A model generated the notes under the pieces. It was not told where the DNA came from and made no database searches. It saw nothing but the letters and a program-made list of their open reading frames with translations. From the NCBI GenBank assembly GCA_023548195.1, contig JAJHZJ010000061.1, positions 3,678,297-3,742,296 of the forward strand: a stretch of 64,000 nucleotides of DNA. The letters are read 5' to 3'. Below, piece by piece: positions 1-12,363 of the stretch (position 1 is its first letter; the number at the start of each line of letters is the position of its first letter). Origin of the DNA: Bettongia penicillata ogilbyi. Its lineage: Eukaryota > Chordata > Mammalia > Diprotodontia > Potoroidae. The translations under genes and the position numbers were made by a program.

Positions 1-956
1 CTGGCTCGGAATAGCTAAGGCAAGCTGCCATCCCAGGCAGAGCACATTCCTGCATCTGATTCCCTCCATCCCATCACCTCCAAGTGATGAAAGTGGAAAA
101 GAGTTGAGGTCTGCTGCTTGTCGTCACAGAATGGTGGAGTAAAATGAGTGTCAAAGTGTGCTTGAAGAAACTCAATCAGCAGCAAGCAAATTGCCAAATG
201 GCTCACAGAGCATAAGTAAGAGTTTGGCATGGTAGGGAATACTGAATAATCATGTTAGAGATGATACTTATTATTCCAGAATATTTTAGTTCAGAATTCC
301 AGGAATTTTTTGATGGGGGAGTGGTTTTTCCTTTTTTTCTGATGATTATGTCTTGATCTGGATAGGTAGCTGTATTTTCCTTACTTTTCATGCATAATTC
401 AAAGTTGAAGGAGTTTAAAAACTTAATGAGGACTAGAGAAAATTCTAGTCCTTCGTATTGTTGATACTGTTACTACAGTCTTAACTTGCTAACCTATGAT
501 AGAACTTGTTGGCTAACAAACCCAGGTTGCATGCTGTGTTATTTAATTCATAGACTGAAATACTCAAGAAGAGGAATTTTCCTTTTCAGAACTAAGATGC
601 ATTTTGTTCAACAAAGGTAGGATGGGGGTAGAAACACCCAGAGAAACATAAATGATCAGAGAAATGGAATGATTTCTTAAGCCTCACAAAAGTACTTGGG
701 ACTATCTATAGAATGACTTAAGATTTACTTTTTGTCTTGAGGAAGAAGCCAAGATCCAGAAAACACCATGCTGAGAGTTAAAAAAACAACAAAAGTCAAC
801 CAACCCTAGTTCTGCTTTAGTTTGATAGGCTTAGATGGCTCGCTTTCCCATGCACTTCAAATACAGCCCTATGAGGTCTAGAGGAGGAAGAAACTTCCCC
901 TCTCACACAGTGGCCATAATGGAAAGTTTCAACTGTACATTTCATGCTTACAATGG
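1..956. other. Unique sequence, no feature recognised
   Basis: AT-rich DNA with no repeat family, RNA gene or convincing coding frame that I recognise. Open frames here are short and look like chance. Confidence 0.5.
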
Positions 957-989
957 TGAATGAGTGAGTGAGTGTGTGTGTGTGTGTGT
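957..989. repeat. GAGT/GT simple repeat
   Basis: Short run of GAGT units passing into GT units, directly abutting the L2-like tail of the neighbouring SINE. Confidence 0.85.
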
Positions 990-991
990 AA

Positions 992-1233
992 AATAAGCAT
1001 TTATTTAGTACCTACTATGTACCAAGCACTGTGCTAAGTGTTTTACAAATATTTCATCTGATCTTCACAAAATCCTGCAAAGCAGTTGTCACTATTATCC
1101 CCAATTTTACATTTGAAGAAATTAAGGCAGAGGTTAAACAATTTGCCTAGGGTCACGTCCCTAGTGTCTGAGGTCAAATTTGAACTCAAGTCTTCCTGAG
1201 TCCAAGCTATATTTACTATACTATCTAGCTGCC
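992..1233 (-). mobile_element. MIR/THER1-type CORE-SINE, near full length
   Basis: On the minus strand this has a tRNA-like head (GGCAGCTAGATAG), then the conserved core with TAGGCAAATTGTTTAAC and an A-rich 'AAATGTAAAATTGGGGATAAT' stretch. It ends in the L2-like tail TAGTACTAAATAAATGCTT shape. Order and length (~240 bp) fit the ancient CORE-SINEs of therian mammals. A minus-strand ORF inside it is incidental. Confidence 0.8.
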
Positions 1234-2018
1234 AAATAGCAATAGCCATGATAGCAATGCTATCAGTGTCCTAAATTTCTCAGGAGCTCTACCTGATGGT
1301 TAAACATGGGAGCTATTTCTGGGGTCCTTGAATAATTTTTTCTGTTTAATCAAATACCCCCAGCCCCTTGGTTAGTTTTTCTCCCTATTTTGAACAGTTT
1401 TTATTTCTAGTCCAGAGTTTCTGGTATTTTTTGAGGGGTAGGATTTTTCCTTTTCTTTTTTTTCTTTTTTTGAGATGACCATATTTTTTTTTTTTTAAAT
1501 CTGATTATTTCCAGTACTGAATTTATTCAAAGGAATAATTCAGTTTCTATTTTATTCATTTGAAGTCATTTAATTTTTATATTTTCAATACTGTTTTTTA
1601 AAATTACTTGTCTTTTTTGGTGTTTGGTTTTGTCTCTATTATGGATGGTTCTGTCTCATAATTAATCTGCTTCATTAAAAATTATTATACATGCAAAGTA
1701 CTTTTTTCAATGCTGCTAATCTTTCCATTAATTACAAATTTTATAAGTATTTTGCATATATAAGTATTACCTATGTATTTGATGCTATTTTAAAAATGAA
1801 TACTTGTTATTAGTGTTTGGAAGTAGAGAAAGTCACTTTTCACCTGGAAAGGAGAAGAAGTTTAGACAGTGAATATCTCATCCTATTACCTCATTTTTGG
1901 TCCTTGCTCTGTGTCATGCTCCAAGAAGTTCCAGCAGATCTGATGGCCTCATTGAAGCTATGCTGCCAAAGGTCTTCCTACTCTTTCTTTTTCCACAAAA
2001 CCTGTTCAATCTCAAGGT
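1234..2018. other. Unique AT-rich stretch
   Basis: Long T-rich runs around 1440-1500 and 1550-1800. No family recognised. A short plus-strand frame overlapping 1817-2062 runs into the adjacent MITE and is probably not a gene. Confidence 0.45.
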
Positions 2019-2199
2019 CAGGGATAAGGAACTTTGGCCTTGCGGCCACATGTGGCCTCTAGGTCCTTAAGTGTGGTCCTTTGACTGAATCCAAGCTCCA
2101 CAGAACAAATCCCCTTAATAAAAGGATTTGTTCTGTAAAACTTGGACTTGGTCAAAAGGCTGCCACATGGTCTTGAGGTCACAGGTTCCCCATCACTGT
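2019..2199. mobile_element. hAT-like palindromic MITE
   Basis: Begins CAGGGATAAGGAAC and ends GTTCCCCATCACTG, an imperfect inverted pair of the hAT CAGRG...CYCTG type. The interior is also nearly self-complementary: ACAGAACAAATCC near 2100 pairs with GGATTTGTTCTGT near 2126, so most of the element could fold into one hairpin. It encodes nothing. The flanking 8-mers do not match, so no target-site duplication is visible. A relative lies at 23896-24068. Confidence 0.75.
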
Positions 2200-2495
2200 C
2201 TAGAACTTGGAGAATCCTGGGTAAACCACCAGGCTTACAGGTATTATGGAAGAAATATCTCCTTTTTGAGTTTATGTAGTCAATAACTGTTGCTGAAATA
2301 GTTATACTACAATATAGAAATTATAGAGGTAAAAACCTAGATTTTGTTATGCTTAAGTAGAAGTCTGAGGCATAGAAAAATAACTCCTGAACCAAGATTA
2401 GGATTTTCTGACAAGCTTTTATAAAGAAAATTAAGTCACAGAAAATGAATTCTTTTACATATTGCAATCTCATATTCTTTTAGGCTATAAAAGGT

Positions 2496-2496
<1 letters not shown>

Positions 2497-2547
<51 letters not shown>

Positions 2548-2567
2548 TAGATAGTAGATAGATAGAT
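2497..2567. repeat. (GATA)n/(GACA)n microsatellite
   Basis: About 17 tetranucleotide units, mostly GATA with an internal GACA stretch and one interruption. Confidence 0.95.
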
Positions 2568-2599
2568 GAGAGAGACAATCTCATACTTCCTTCAATAGA

Positions 2600-2911
2600 A
2601 GTATGTGTTTGTCCTTCGTTGCCAAAGAAGACCATACCATCAGAGAAATAATGACATGACTTGCACTTGGCTTTGTTTTGAGTAAGGTAGGGCTGTGCAG
2701 GTCACCAGCCTCACTTCTCCTCCAGAGCCATCTGAATCCATCAGATATTCATCAGGATGACTGGAGATGACCCAGGATGAGGCAATTGGGGTTAAGTGAC
2801 TTGCCCAAGGTCACACAGCTAGTGAGTGTCAAGTGTCTGAGGTGAGATCTGAACTCAGGTCCTCCTGACTCCTGCACTGGTGCCCTATCCACTGTACCAC
2901 CTAGCTGCTCC
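2600..2911 (-). mobile_element. Composite tRNA-headed marsupial SINE
   Basis: On the minus strand it starts with the tRNA-like head (GCAGCTAGGTGGTACAGTGG), passes AAGTCACTTAACCCCAATTG and then continues for ~150 bp into a 3' half ending TTTGGCAACGAAGGACAAAC. The same 3' text appears alone elsewhere in the window (e.g. 30408-30737, 49127-49320). An 11-bp perfect target-site duplication, TTCCTTCAATA, lies at 2587-2597 and 2915-2925, so the whole unit inserted as one piece. Confidence 0.85.
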
Positions 2912-2929
2912 AATTTCCTTCAATATCAT

Positions 2930-4266
2930 GTCATATCATCAAAGTTGAATAACCTTAGTTAAGCAGTGATAACCTCATATATTCCCTAAGGGAAAGAAGA
3001 ACCTAGTTAAAAATGTTCTATAGATAAACTAAGTCAGGTTACTAATTAAACACTGAATTTGCAAAATCATACACTTACAAAACTACAAATCTACATTTTA
3101 AAGAAGTTACAATGGGCTAATTGAGAGGAAGGGATTTACTTTTAGGAAGACAGAATCAGAGAAATATTTAAACAACAACCAATCTTTTGGGGAAGTTTTA
3201 AAGTCACTATAGTCCCTTCTTTCTCTCATTTGATCACTTATCTCATTAAAGTCAAAAGTATTCCTTTGACACTAGCATTTCAGAGTTGGATTTTGGTAGG
3301 GTAACTTTAATATTAATAGAAGATGGTCTTTTAGTTAGCAAAAATCACAAGAGGATGCACCAAATGATAAAAAATAGTAAAAGAAATAAAAAATTCCCCA
3401 AACATAGTAACCCCCCTTTCCCTTACCTCCTCCAGGCTTCTGAGTCCTTTGTAGGGGGAGCCAAAAGACCAGTTCCATTTGAGGTAAAGTTAATTCTGAT
3501 AACCACCCAAGAGGTTAGAAAATAAGTTCTAGAACTGGTTGTAGTTTCATCACCACAACCTGCTTTCTAGTTTCTTCAGAACACTTAAAAACTACTTTCT
3601 ACTGCTTTGCCAGTTGTTGTAGACAGTATGTTGCCTCCTTAGGAGAAGTGATTCTTCCATATTGCTGAGGTGGAGTTTGATAGGGAATGGATGGCAACTA
3701 AAGCTCCCATATAAATGGGGAATTGAAATGGTGCAATAGTAAGTTGAGTGGCTGGGGGAAACAAAGGAACCCTTTAAAACTGCATTAAATGTATCATAAG
3801 TGAGGGTCCTGGGAATCCAGGGAATAGTAGAAGGTTTCGAGAGCCTACAGAGAATGCTCCAACGTAGAGGAAGGTGTGAGAGCAAGAAACACAATTTGAC
3901 TTGATTTACAATTTTGTACTAGGGACCTTCCAGCTCCAAATTATAACAAAACTGGCTCTACCACATGAGATGAAAAGGAGGTTTCAACTTTCAAATCTAA
4001 ATTAATAACTAAAAAAAATATTCTTACCTCCATTCTGAAGCACTTGTGTTCTTCAAGTTTATTTTGCTTCTTTATTATCTTCCCTTCCTTACCTCTCTTA
4101 CTCTTACTTACTCTTACTTACTCTTCTGGAGTAAAATTTATCTTTGCTTGGAATGGGAAGACTCAGTTCTACAAGTCAAAGACCTAAATCCATTGGCAAA
4201 CTGGAGCAATGGACAAAATCCTACACTGTTATGGTAGTACATTGCTACTTGTAACAATAGCGATAC
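2930..4266. other. Unique sequence
   Basis: No repeat or gene that I can name. There is a small TTACTC-type run near 4090-4122. Frames at 3286-3525 (+) and 3592-3894 (-) resemble no protein I know and have no supporting signals. Confidence 0.4.
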
Positions 4267-4785
4267 AAGTTACTGTTTATTAAGCACCCACTTAACTGTC
4301 ACTGTACTGTGTTAGGGATACAAATGTAATAAATAAAAAAATCCCTACTCCTAAAGGAATTAAACAAGGATATATACATGTATATGGAAGAATAAATACA
4401 AACAAATGCGAAGTAGATAGTTTGAAAGGAAGGATAGAGGGAATCAGGAAAGGTTTCATATAACAAGTGGTGTTTGAGCTGCCACAAAGGAAGAGAAGGA
4501 TTTTATGAGGCACAAATGAGCATGGAGGGTTTGCCAGCATGAGAGACTGCTGGTCCAAAGGCATGGAGATGGGAGATGAGGTGTAATGTTTGAAAAACAA
4601 AGAGAATGGCAATTTGACTGAATCTCATAGTTAGGAAGGGAAGAAATGTGTAATGGGGCTATAAAAACTGCTTGGGGTCAGGCTGTTAAGGGCTAAAAGG
4701 AATACAGTAGAGGCTTTGATTTGATTCAAGAGGCAATAGCGAACCAAAGAAATTCATTGAGTAGGGGAGTAAGTAACAGTATCTT
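4267..4785 (-). mobile_element. L2 LINE 3' fragment
   Basis: Starts with the reverse complement of the L2 3' end (TTATTAAGCACCCACTTAAC... then GGATACAAAT). It continues through text such as GAGTAGGGGAGTAAGTAAC that is the complement of L2 3' sequence seen elsewhere on the plus strand. Diverged and non-coding. Confidence 0.75.
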
Positions 4786-5690
4786 ACATATTATTAGAGT
4801 TATCCAAAAATAATAGAATAAGCACACAAAGTTTTCATTTCCAAATGACATTTGTCAAGAGTATTGTCCTATAATCTTTGTTTTAACTGTGGGCTCAGCT
4901 AGAGGAACCTCAAGGGCTCTTCCAATCTAGAGATTCTGTGTTTCTCTGATGTTATATATGAATAGTCCATTTAAGTTTTTTAATGGTGTTTCTGTGTCTA
5001 ATTAGATGTTATCTTTAGATGCCTCACTATACACTGTGGGCATTATCTGACAATATTCCTGAAACAAAGAATCTTGCAGTAAATCATAGGAAAGATACAT
5101 TTCTTCTGCCTATGCATAAGGGAATATGATTCAATCTATATCCACAAATACTTTCTGGAGGTGTTTAGGAGAGCTGTATAAATTAAGATAAAAAAAAAAA
5201 ACAATTCCAACCCAAGAGGAACAAATTAGATGCAAAGGGGTCAAAGGCTGTAAGCCTCTTGGTAAACCTTTTCTTTCAGGCTGTTAGCCCAGCATCCTCT
5301 GCACTACTGGGAGGAGACAATTAGAGATGCCCTAAGGGTCTTCGAAAACCTGGTGAATTACTGAATTGATAGCAGCTGGGAAAACCTCACAGAAATTATA
5401 AACTCTTCTTTGTTGTCTCAGTGACTAGGGAGAGATGGTCGTATCCCCATATGCTCTTGCATTTATGAGCTCTGCTCAATTTGAACTTTCCTCTAGGTCC
5501 TAGGGAAAGGAAAGAGACAGGAACAGTTTTAAGAAGTCTTGACAGGTTGAGAATCTCCAAGTTCAGCTGCCTCCTAATTTCATCAGTTTTTTTTTTTTCT
5601 TTAGCTTTATTTATTTTGCCACAGGGTTTCCTCTCCCTCCCATTTAATATTTATTTTTTGGGTGGTGTTTTTCAATTTAGCAAATATTTT
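4786..5690. other. Unique sequence
   Basis: No named feature. A short stretch near 4905-4950 (GAGGAACCTCAAGGGCTCTTCC) is reminiscent of a MIR or CR1 3' end, but too short to assign. Confidence 0.4.
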
Positions 5691-7110
5691 TTTCTCCCTT
5701 CAACACCTCTCCCTGCCATCGGACCAGAACAAGAAGTGGTGTTTTGGTGTGATGTTTGTATCTAAGTCTAGACTGTAAACCCCAGGAGACTCTAGAGCGT
5801 GTCTGTCTTTATGGTAAGTTAATAGTGGGCGACATTCCAGCATGGCCAAGGCAGCTGGAGCCAAGAGCTTTCCCCCTGTGAGCTGAATGATTTCTTTCAC
5901 AGCCCCTGAGTGACAGTGGGTCCACACTCTCTCTTCCGGAACTCGCGATGGTTGGTGGTGCCAGGTTCTTTTGCATCATCCTGGGGAACAGCCAGCCTCG
6001 CTCCATCTCCCTACCTCTCCCTCGACTGGCCCAGCAGCACTACCCAGCGTTCTGAATGTCACCTCTCTGGGTGAGGTTGCCAAGGTTGCTCCTTCCCCCT
6101 GGGCTCCTCATTATGCGTGCAGTAAGCAGCCACTACGTTATATGCTCCACGATGGAGCTCAGCCCTCTAGCTGTTTCTTCTGCCTTCAGAGAGACCCAAA
6201 GGATGCCAGAAAGCAATCCTGGCGAGTTACCTTGACAACTTTATGACGTAATGCTTTCCTCTGCTGGGAGGGTGTGGTGGGTGGATGGGGAAAGGCCTCA
6301 GGTCTTATTTCTCTCTCAGGCACTCCCAGGCCCTCAGCAGCTTGTGAACAGGACTGGAGAAGCAGAGAAAAGCAAAATAAGGGAACGCAGGCTCTCTTTT
6401 AATAAAGTGTCTCACCAGTAATTCTTGGGCTCATTTGCATTAGCAGTGCAAAACATGAAATCTGAATAATCACTGGCCGCTGCTGGCTGGGGAGGGGAGC
6501 TAGTTACAAGACTGACAGTGAAGGCCAGACTGGCTCCTCCTCAGAGCCCGGGAGCAGGGTGTGTGTGAGGACCCTGCTCACTATGCTTTCCTTTAGATTC
6601 CCAGGAGTTACTTAGCAATAACAAGACTGCTCTCCAACCTCCCCCTTCTTGAATTAAATCCAGTTTATATTGGAGAATCATTTTCAAGAGAATGACTTGA
6701 CAAAAAAGAAAGCAATTTCCACCCACCCTGCCTTTACCTCCCCCACCCCTCCCTTACCTCAACCACCCCACCCCCCAAAAAAAGAAAGAAAAAAAAGGTG
6801 CAGAATTTCGAAGCAAGCTAAGTCAGCCAGCACCAGTGTGTCTATACACTCTGCTTTGCGGCAATTTTGCTGTAGTCCTTGTGAGAAGTGCCTCCAGGCA
6901 ACATCCTGATTAGCCAGCAAGCCAGGAGGCAAACTACATTTCCTCTCTACTGAATGCAAGTGCTGTTAGCTTTGACAGAAGGCCTAAAGTGGGCGCAGAC
7001 TCTCAGCTCCATATGTGAGAAATTGTATTTGCCTGTCTCCTTCAATGAATGAGTGGACAGTCAAATCCTAACAGCCGGCTAAAGAATGGAAGTTCACGAA
7101 GGCCCCATGC
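5691..7110. other. Repeat-poor, more GC-rich unique block
   Basis: About 1.4 kb with no recognisable transposon, compositionally richer in G+C than its surroundings. It carries TGACGTAA (CRE/ATF-like) at 6244-6251 and ATTTGCAT (octamer-like) at 6433-6440. No frame has a recognisable domain and I see no clear exon. Repeat depletion fits a regulatory element, but that is inference. Confidence 0.45.
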
Positions 7111-8494
7111 AGCTCGGCCTCCCCAATCCTGGGACTGTTGTCAGCTGCAATAAACTCGACAGACAGAGTGCAATAGGAACTGATTCCAGAGTGTACTTCC
7201 AGGATTTTACATGAGGTACAAGCCAAAGGATATTGGGTATTTGGGAAGAAACCAGGTTCTGAAGAATTCTTTCATCTATTTGAGATGTCAGAGACACTCA
7301 ATATGTTGTGGCTCAGGATATAAAGGCTTCTGACTACACCAAGTCCAATGCTTTAGGTCAGAAGAAGCATATGACTTTTGAAAGTCATGTTCCTGAAAGC
7401 AGTTTTCAGCATCAATGTCAGAGGCATATCTATTTAATTAAGTACTTTAGCCCAAGGAAGAGTTTCTGAATGGGAGAAGAAGAACCCACCAAGTGGTTCA
7501 AATGGTCCTAACACATATGGTTGCTGCTTTTTAATGCAAAGTCAGCTTTATAGTGGCCAACATCTCCTTAAAGTCAGGGACATTCCTGCCCTATGGTTGT
7601 GTCTGTGAAATGGGGACTTGCCATCCGACTAAGAGTTGTGACTTCATGTTTGTCAGAATGATGAGAGAAACAATAGAGCAGAAGGCTGTGGGGTTCTAGT
7701 CATGTCTGTTCATACCAGCAGGACTGATGGAGACTTGATCCAGAAACAGAGACACAGCTGTGTTTAATTCTGCTGTTTTTAGTCTTTTTGCCCTTGGATG
7801 CTATGGTTGAACTCTCTCTAAATGATGCACTTGTGGTGAAGAAGAAAGGATGTTTTAGTTTTCTTCTGAGCATCCCATGTATGTATAGGCTGCTCAAAGA
7901 ACCAGTTTCTACACTGAAAAAGAAAGCATGTCACAAGATATATATCACACTTATGCTGATATCAAACAGGCCTTCAACATGACAGTGCTTTATTGATGGG
8001 GAAATCACCCTCTGAGACTTGCCTTCACTAGAAAATATTGCAGTACACATAGCTACAAAATGTCAAAGGGAGCAGAATTCTAACAGGAACTTAGAAACAA
8101 TAGAAGCTCTGACGTTATACCATATTCCACCCCTCCAATCTTAGGAAACATAATCCAATCAGCAAGTCGTTAGATACAACTTTGTGGGGTTTTGTCTATA
8201 TTTGTTCTATGACTGCATGTGCAAACAAAGACCAGGTAAGGCTATTTGAGTAGTTGTGGCAAAAACAGAATTATTGCTTTCTTAACTGTATGGCTATTTT
8301 GAGCCCTCAGGAACTGTAGTTAAACATCAAGGAGAAAAATATACAGAATAACTACCATAGTGGAAATGAAAATAATATAGAAGTCACTCAGACCCTAACA
8401 AACTGCAATGACCAAGCGTACTTCTGGAAAACATATGATTAAAAACAGTACTTTTCTCTCAGTAGAGGTAGGGGAGACTATACACTATCAGATA
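7111..8494. other. Unique sequence
   Basis: No family recognised. Frames at 7700-7897 (-) and 7788-7982 (+) overlap antiparallel and look like chance. Confidence 0.4.
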
Positions 8495-8663
8495 TGTCAA
8501 TTTTCCAAGGAAGAAATCAAAACAATTTAGAGTCATATGAAAAAATGCTCTAAATCATTATTGATTAGAGAAATGCAAATTAAAACAACCTTGAAATATC
8601 ATTTAACACCTATCAGCTTGGTCAAAATGATTGAAGGAAAAAGTGACAAATATTTGAGGGGAT

Positions 8664-9016
8664 GTGAAAAAATTGGGCATTTATTTATTGTTGGTGAACT
8701 TGTGGACTGATCTAGCCATTCTGGAGAACAATCATGCCCAAAGAGTTATTAAACTATCTGTACCCTTTGACCTAGCAATACCACTATTTGGTCTATTTCC
8801 AAAGATGATTAGGGAAAAAGGAAAAGAGTTTGTATGTTCTAAAATGTTTGTAGCAGCTCTCTTTGTGGTGGCAAATTCCTCAAAATTTCAGGGATGCCAA
8901 TCAGTTGGGGAATGGCTGAACAAATTGTGGTATATGATTGTGATTGAATACCACTGTTCTATAAGAAATGATGATTGCAATGATCTTATAAAAACATGGA
9001 AAGACTTTGCATGAAA
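8664..9016 (+). pseudogene. L1 ORF2 C-terminal remnant
   Basis: A 116-codon open stretch corresponding to the extreme C-terminal part of an L1 ORF2-type protein. It includes a SVGEWLNKLWYMI segment, which occurs in the equivalent place in the other L1 copies here as GEWLNKLWYMNI. The endonuclease and reverse transcriptase domains are absent, so it cannot be functional. Assignment rests on the nucleotide match among the L1 copies. Confidence 0.6.
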
Positions 9017-9194
9017 TAATGAAGAGGAAATGAACATTGAGTATGGAATATTGTTAACAGTAACAGCAATATTTTTTAAGAAGGATTTTGAGAGGATGTC
9101 ATTTTGATTATTATAAAAATCCAACTTAACTGTAAAGAAAATATAAAGACACTATCTGCATCCAGAGACAGAATTAATAAATAGTAGGATTGAC

Positions 9195-9300
9195 TAGAAT
9201 AATTTTACATATGTATGTGTGTTACACATACATATGTGTATACATGTATGTGTGTATACTTATGTATATATGTGTGTGTGTATACATATATACCTATTTG
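9195..9300. repeat. TG/TA-rich low-complexity tract
   Basis: Irregular alternation of TATGTGTG, CATATG and TATATA units within the L1 3' region. Confidence 0.85.
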
Positions 9301-9983
9301 TGTCTAATAGTAGCCATCTCTAGGTCAGAGAGGGGGAGGGAAGAAAAAGGGAAAATAAGAAATTTACATTATAACTTTATTATATATTTAAAAGGAATAG
9401 CAAGTCGTACATAATATATTGGGAATTTCGTGTACAATCTTTTTTTATCATACTTCTTATGGAAATGCTTGTATTGTTCCATAAATTAAAGATAAAATAT
9501 ATATATTTTTAAAAAGATATGGCTTCTGTGTCTGTTGACTTCACTTAACATTTTTCTTTGTTATAAAGTAGGATTCAATTGGGAGATGAGTAGCAGAAGG
9601 GTTATATTGGGAAATGTCAATGGGGTAAAACAAGGGGCATCAGTCTCAATATCAAATGATATAGTGCTTCACATACATAGTATATATGAATACTTATTCC
9701 TCCCTTTCCCTTCCTCAATAACATTTTTAAATGTATATATTAATGATAGATGGCACTACAGAAGATCATTCTAATAGTTTATTATTCATAAGAAACACTT
9801 TCACAGTGGATCAACCTGGTGAAGTTATATAGACTTGCCTATACTTTGGATCCTTTAAGGTCTCTGTGATCTTATAGTGGTAGACAGAAACCCAACCTGT
9901 TCTAACTCCACACTTCATAGCAAAGATTAACATGGCAAAACCAAATAGATACTAATCACAGAGGGCATAGTATCCAGAAAACC

Positions 9984-10271
9984 TTATTGTTTATTGTGTA
10001 AATACTCTAATAAGTCTGGATGGGAACTTTGAAGGTATGTCTTGAGACATTGATCCATGAGTAGTAATCCAGGGGAATTGACATCGTTGGACATACAGAA
10101 TAAAATGATGAGAATCTGTATCATTTTTGGCCAGTTTCTTCTAAGAGTCTGCAACAGGGCATCCTTAGTGGTTTCTGCCATTCTTTTAATCTGACCTTTT
10201 GCTTGAGAATGGTAACAACTCATATAATGTTTCTGTTCCCAAATTCCTGAAGCTAAATAAAATAATTGCAA
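9984..10271 (-). pseudogene. Endogenous retrovirus pol fragment, integrase region
   Basis: A minus-strand frame of 95 codons. Its middle (CYHSQAKGQIKRMAETTKDA) has the shape of the retroviral integrase catalytic-core end, where a His-Pro-Gln-like segment precedes Gly-Gln-hydrophobic-Glu-Arg. Here a Lys stands where family members usually have the catalytic Glu, and a later Pro-Gly segment follows. The rest of pol, gag, env and paired LTRs are not visible, so this is an isolated decayed piece. A chance match is possible because only ~60 residues are informative. Confidence 0.5.
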
Positions 10272-10665
10272 TGGTGCATTAGAAATAAGAATAGATAGCT
10301 ATCCGTGCATTCAAATTAAATAGATAGAGTAGGGTTAGGATTAGAAGTATAGGGAGTGTTTTTTATCCAGATTCATTATCAGTCCCTTGTATTTATGCAA
10401 TTGTATTTTGTTTTGGTCTAGATGTATGATTTTTATCAGTGTGTAGAATTCTTGGTGAACAAATTTCCTCTACCATGACAGATTAAAAACTGTTGTGTAA
10501 TTTATAGTATGAGTTACCTGAGACACTGAAAGGTTAAGTGACTTGCTTGAAATCATATAACCAGTATGTGGCTCTCATCTCTATATTTTTTCTCCCTTGG
10601 TGATCTCCTCAGTTTCAATGGATTCAAGCAGCTTCTCTATGCAAATGACTCCAAAATCTATATCA

Positions 10666-12363
10666 TATGTCCCCAAAAGTCTTACTGCAGTTTTAAGCTA
10701 TTAAAGCTTAAAATTTCAGTAAGACTTTAATAATAGTATTAGAAAAAATACTTTAATGTTAGTAAGCTTTAGTCATCAAAACTATTTAGTACTGGCTAAG
10801 AAATAGAGTGGTAGATCAGTGGAATAGGTTAGGAACACAAGACAGAGTAGACAATGACCATAGTAATCTACTCTTTGAAAAACCCAAAGGCTCCAGCTTC
10901 TGGGATAAGAACTCACTATCTGACAAAAACTGCTGGAGAAACTGGAAAATAGTATGGCAGAAACTAGACATAGATCAACATCTCATATCATATTCCAAGA
11001 TAAGGTAAAAATAAGTACATAATGTAGACATAAAAGATGATACCATAAGCAAATTAGAAGAGCAAGGAATAATTTACCTGTCAGATTTATGGAGAAGGGA
11101 AGAATTTATGACCAAACAAGAGATAAAGCACATTATGAAATCCAAACTGGATGATTTTGATTACATTAAATCGAAACGTTTTTGCACAGAGAAAGACAAT
11201 GCAGCCAAGATTAGAAGGGAAGCAGAAAGTTGGGAAAAAAAATTTTTATAGCCACTGTCTCTGATGAAAGCCCCATTTCTAAAATATATCGAAAAATATA
11301 TAAAGAACTGAATCAAGTTTGTGAGGATATAAATCATTCCTCAACTGATAATTGGTCAAAAGATTTGAATGAGCACTTTTCAGATGAAGACTATCTATAG
11401 TTATATAAAAAATACTCTAAATCTCTATTGATTAGAGAAATACAAATTAAAACAACTCTGAGGTACCATCTTACAACTATTTCATTGACTAATATTACAG
11501 AAAAGGGAAATGTTAAATGTTGGAGAAGATGTGGGAGAATGAGAAGATTAATGCACATTGTTGGTAGAGTTATGAACTAGTCCAACCATTCTGGAGAGCA
11601 ATTTGTAAGTATGCCCAAAGGGCAATCAAACTGTACATACCCTTTGATCCAACAATACCACTACTAGGTCTGTATCTCAAAGAAATCATAAAAATTGGAA
11701 AAGGACCCACATGTACAGAAATATTTATAGCAGCTCTTTATGTGGTGGCAAAGAATTGGAAATTGAGGGGTTATCCATCAATTGGGGAATGGCTGAACAA
11801 GTTGTGGTATATGAATATAATAAATACTGTTGTACTATAAAAAATGATGAGCAGGCAAATTTCAGAGAAACTTAGAAAGCCTTACATGCACTGATGCTGA
11901 GTGAAGTGAGTAGAACCAGGAGCACACTGTACACAGTAACAGTAATACTGTGCAATGGTCAACTTTGATAGACAGCTCTTCTCAGCAATACAGTGATCAA
12001 AGATATTTTCAAGAGTGATGATAGAAAATGGTATCCACATCCAGAGAAAGAGCTATGGAGTCTGAATGCATATTGAAGCATACTATTTTCTCTTTTTTCT
12101 TTCCCATGGTTTCTGCCTTTGTTCTTACCCTTCTTTCACAACACGAGTAATGTGGAAATATGTTTAACATGATTGTACATGTATAGTCTATATCAGATTG
12201 CTTGACATCTTGAGGAGAGGGGAGGGGAGGGAGAAAAAAATCGGAACTCAAAGTCTTATAAAAATGAATGTTGAAATCTAAAATAGATAAATAAATAAAA
12301 ATAAAACTACTAGTAAGCTTTAATAGGTTGGAATGCAGTAAGACTTTTGGGACACCCTGTGTA
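10666..12363. mobile_element. Non-autonomous mariner-like element, split by L1
   Basis: Left end TATGTCCCCAAAAGTCTTAC and right end GTAAGACTTTTGGGACACCC are inverted repeats of mariner type. TA dinucleotides flank both ends (10666-10667 and 12362-12363). The left part also folds on itself (10677-10727). Its own sequence is only 10666-10771 plus 12323-12363; the middle is an L1 insertion. No transposase is encoded. Confidence 0.75.
10772..12310 (+). mobile_element. 5'-truncated L1 with 12-bp target-site duplication
   Basis: Runs from the late ORF2 region (GGTAGATCAGTGGAATAGG) through the landmark CCATTCTGGAGAGCAATTTG to a GGAGGGGAGGGAG stretch and an A-rich tail. TAGTAAGCTTTA is repeated perfectly at 10760-10771 and 12311-12322, inside the mariner-like host. 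ORF2 is broken by several stops. Confidence 0.9.

Larger units (their letters stand above)
8495..9505 (+). mobile_element. 5'-truncated L1 3' end
   Basis: Contains the L1 landmark series AAATGCAAATTAAAACAAC, CCATTCTGGAGAACAAT, TTGGGGAATGGCTGAACAA and an A/T-rich tail ending near 9505. The same landmarks recur in order in the L1 copies at 10772-12310 and 19735-21045. A TG/TA-rich tract (9195-9300) interrupts the 3' UTR. Confidence 0.8.

Noticed and set aside
2497..2567. Possible CRISPR-like or tandem array
   Set aside because: Simple GATA microsatellite without spacers; the sequence is from a vertebrate.
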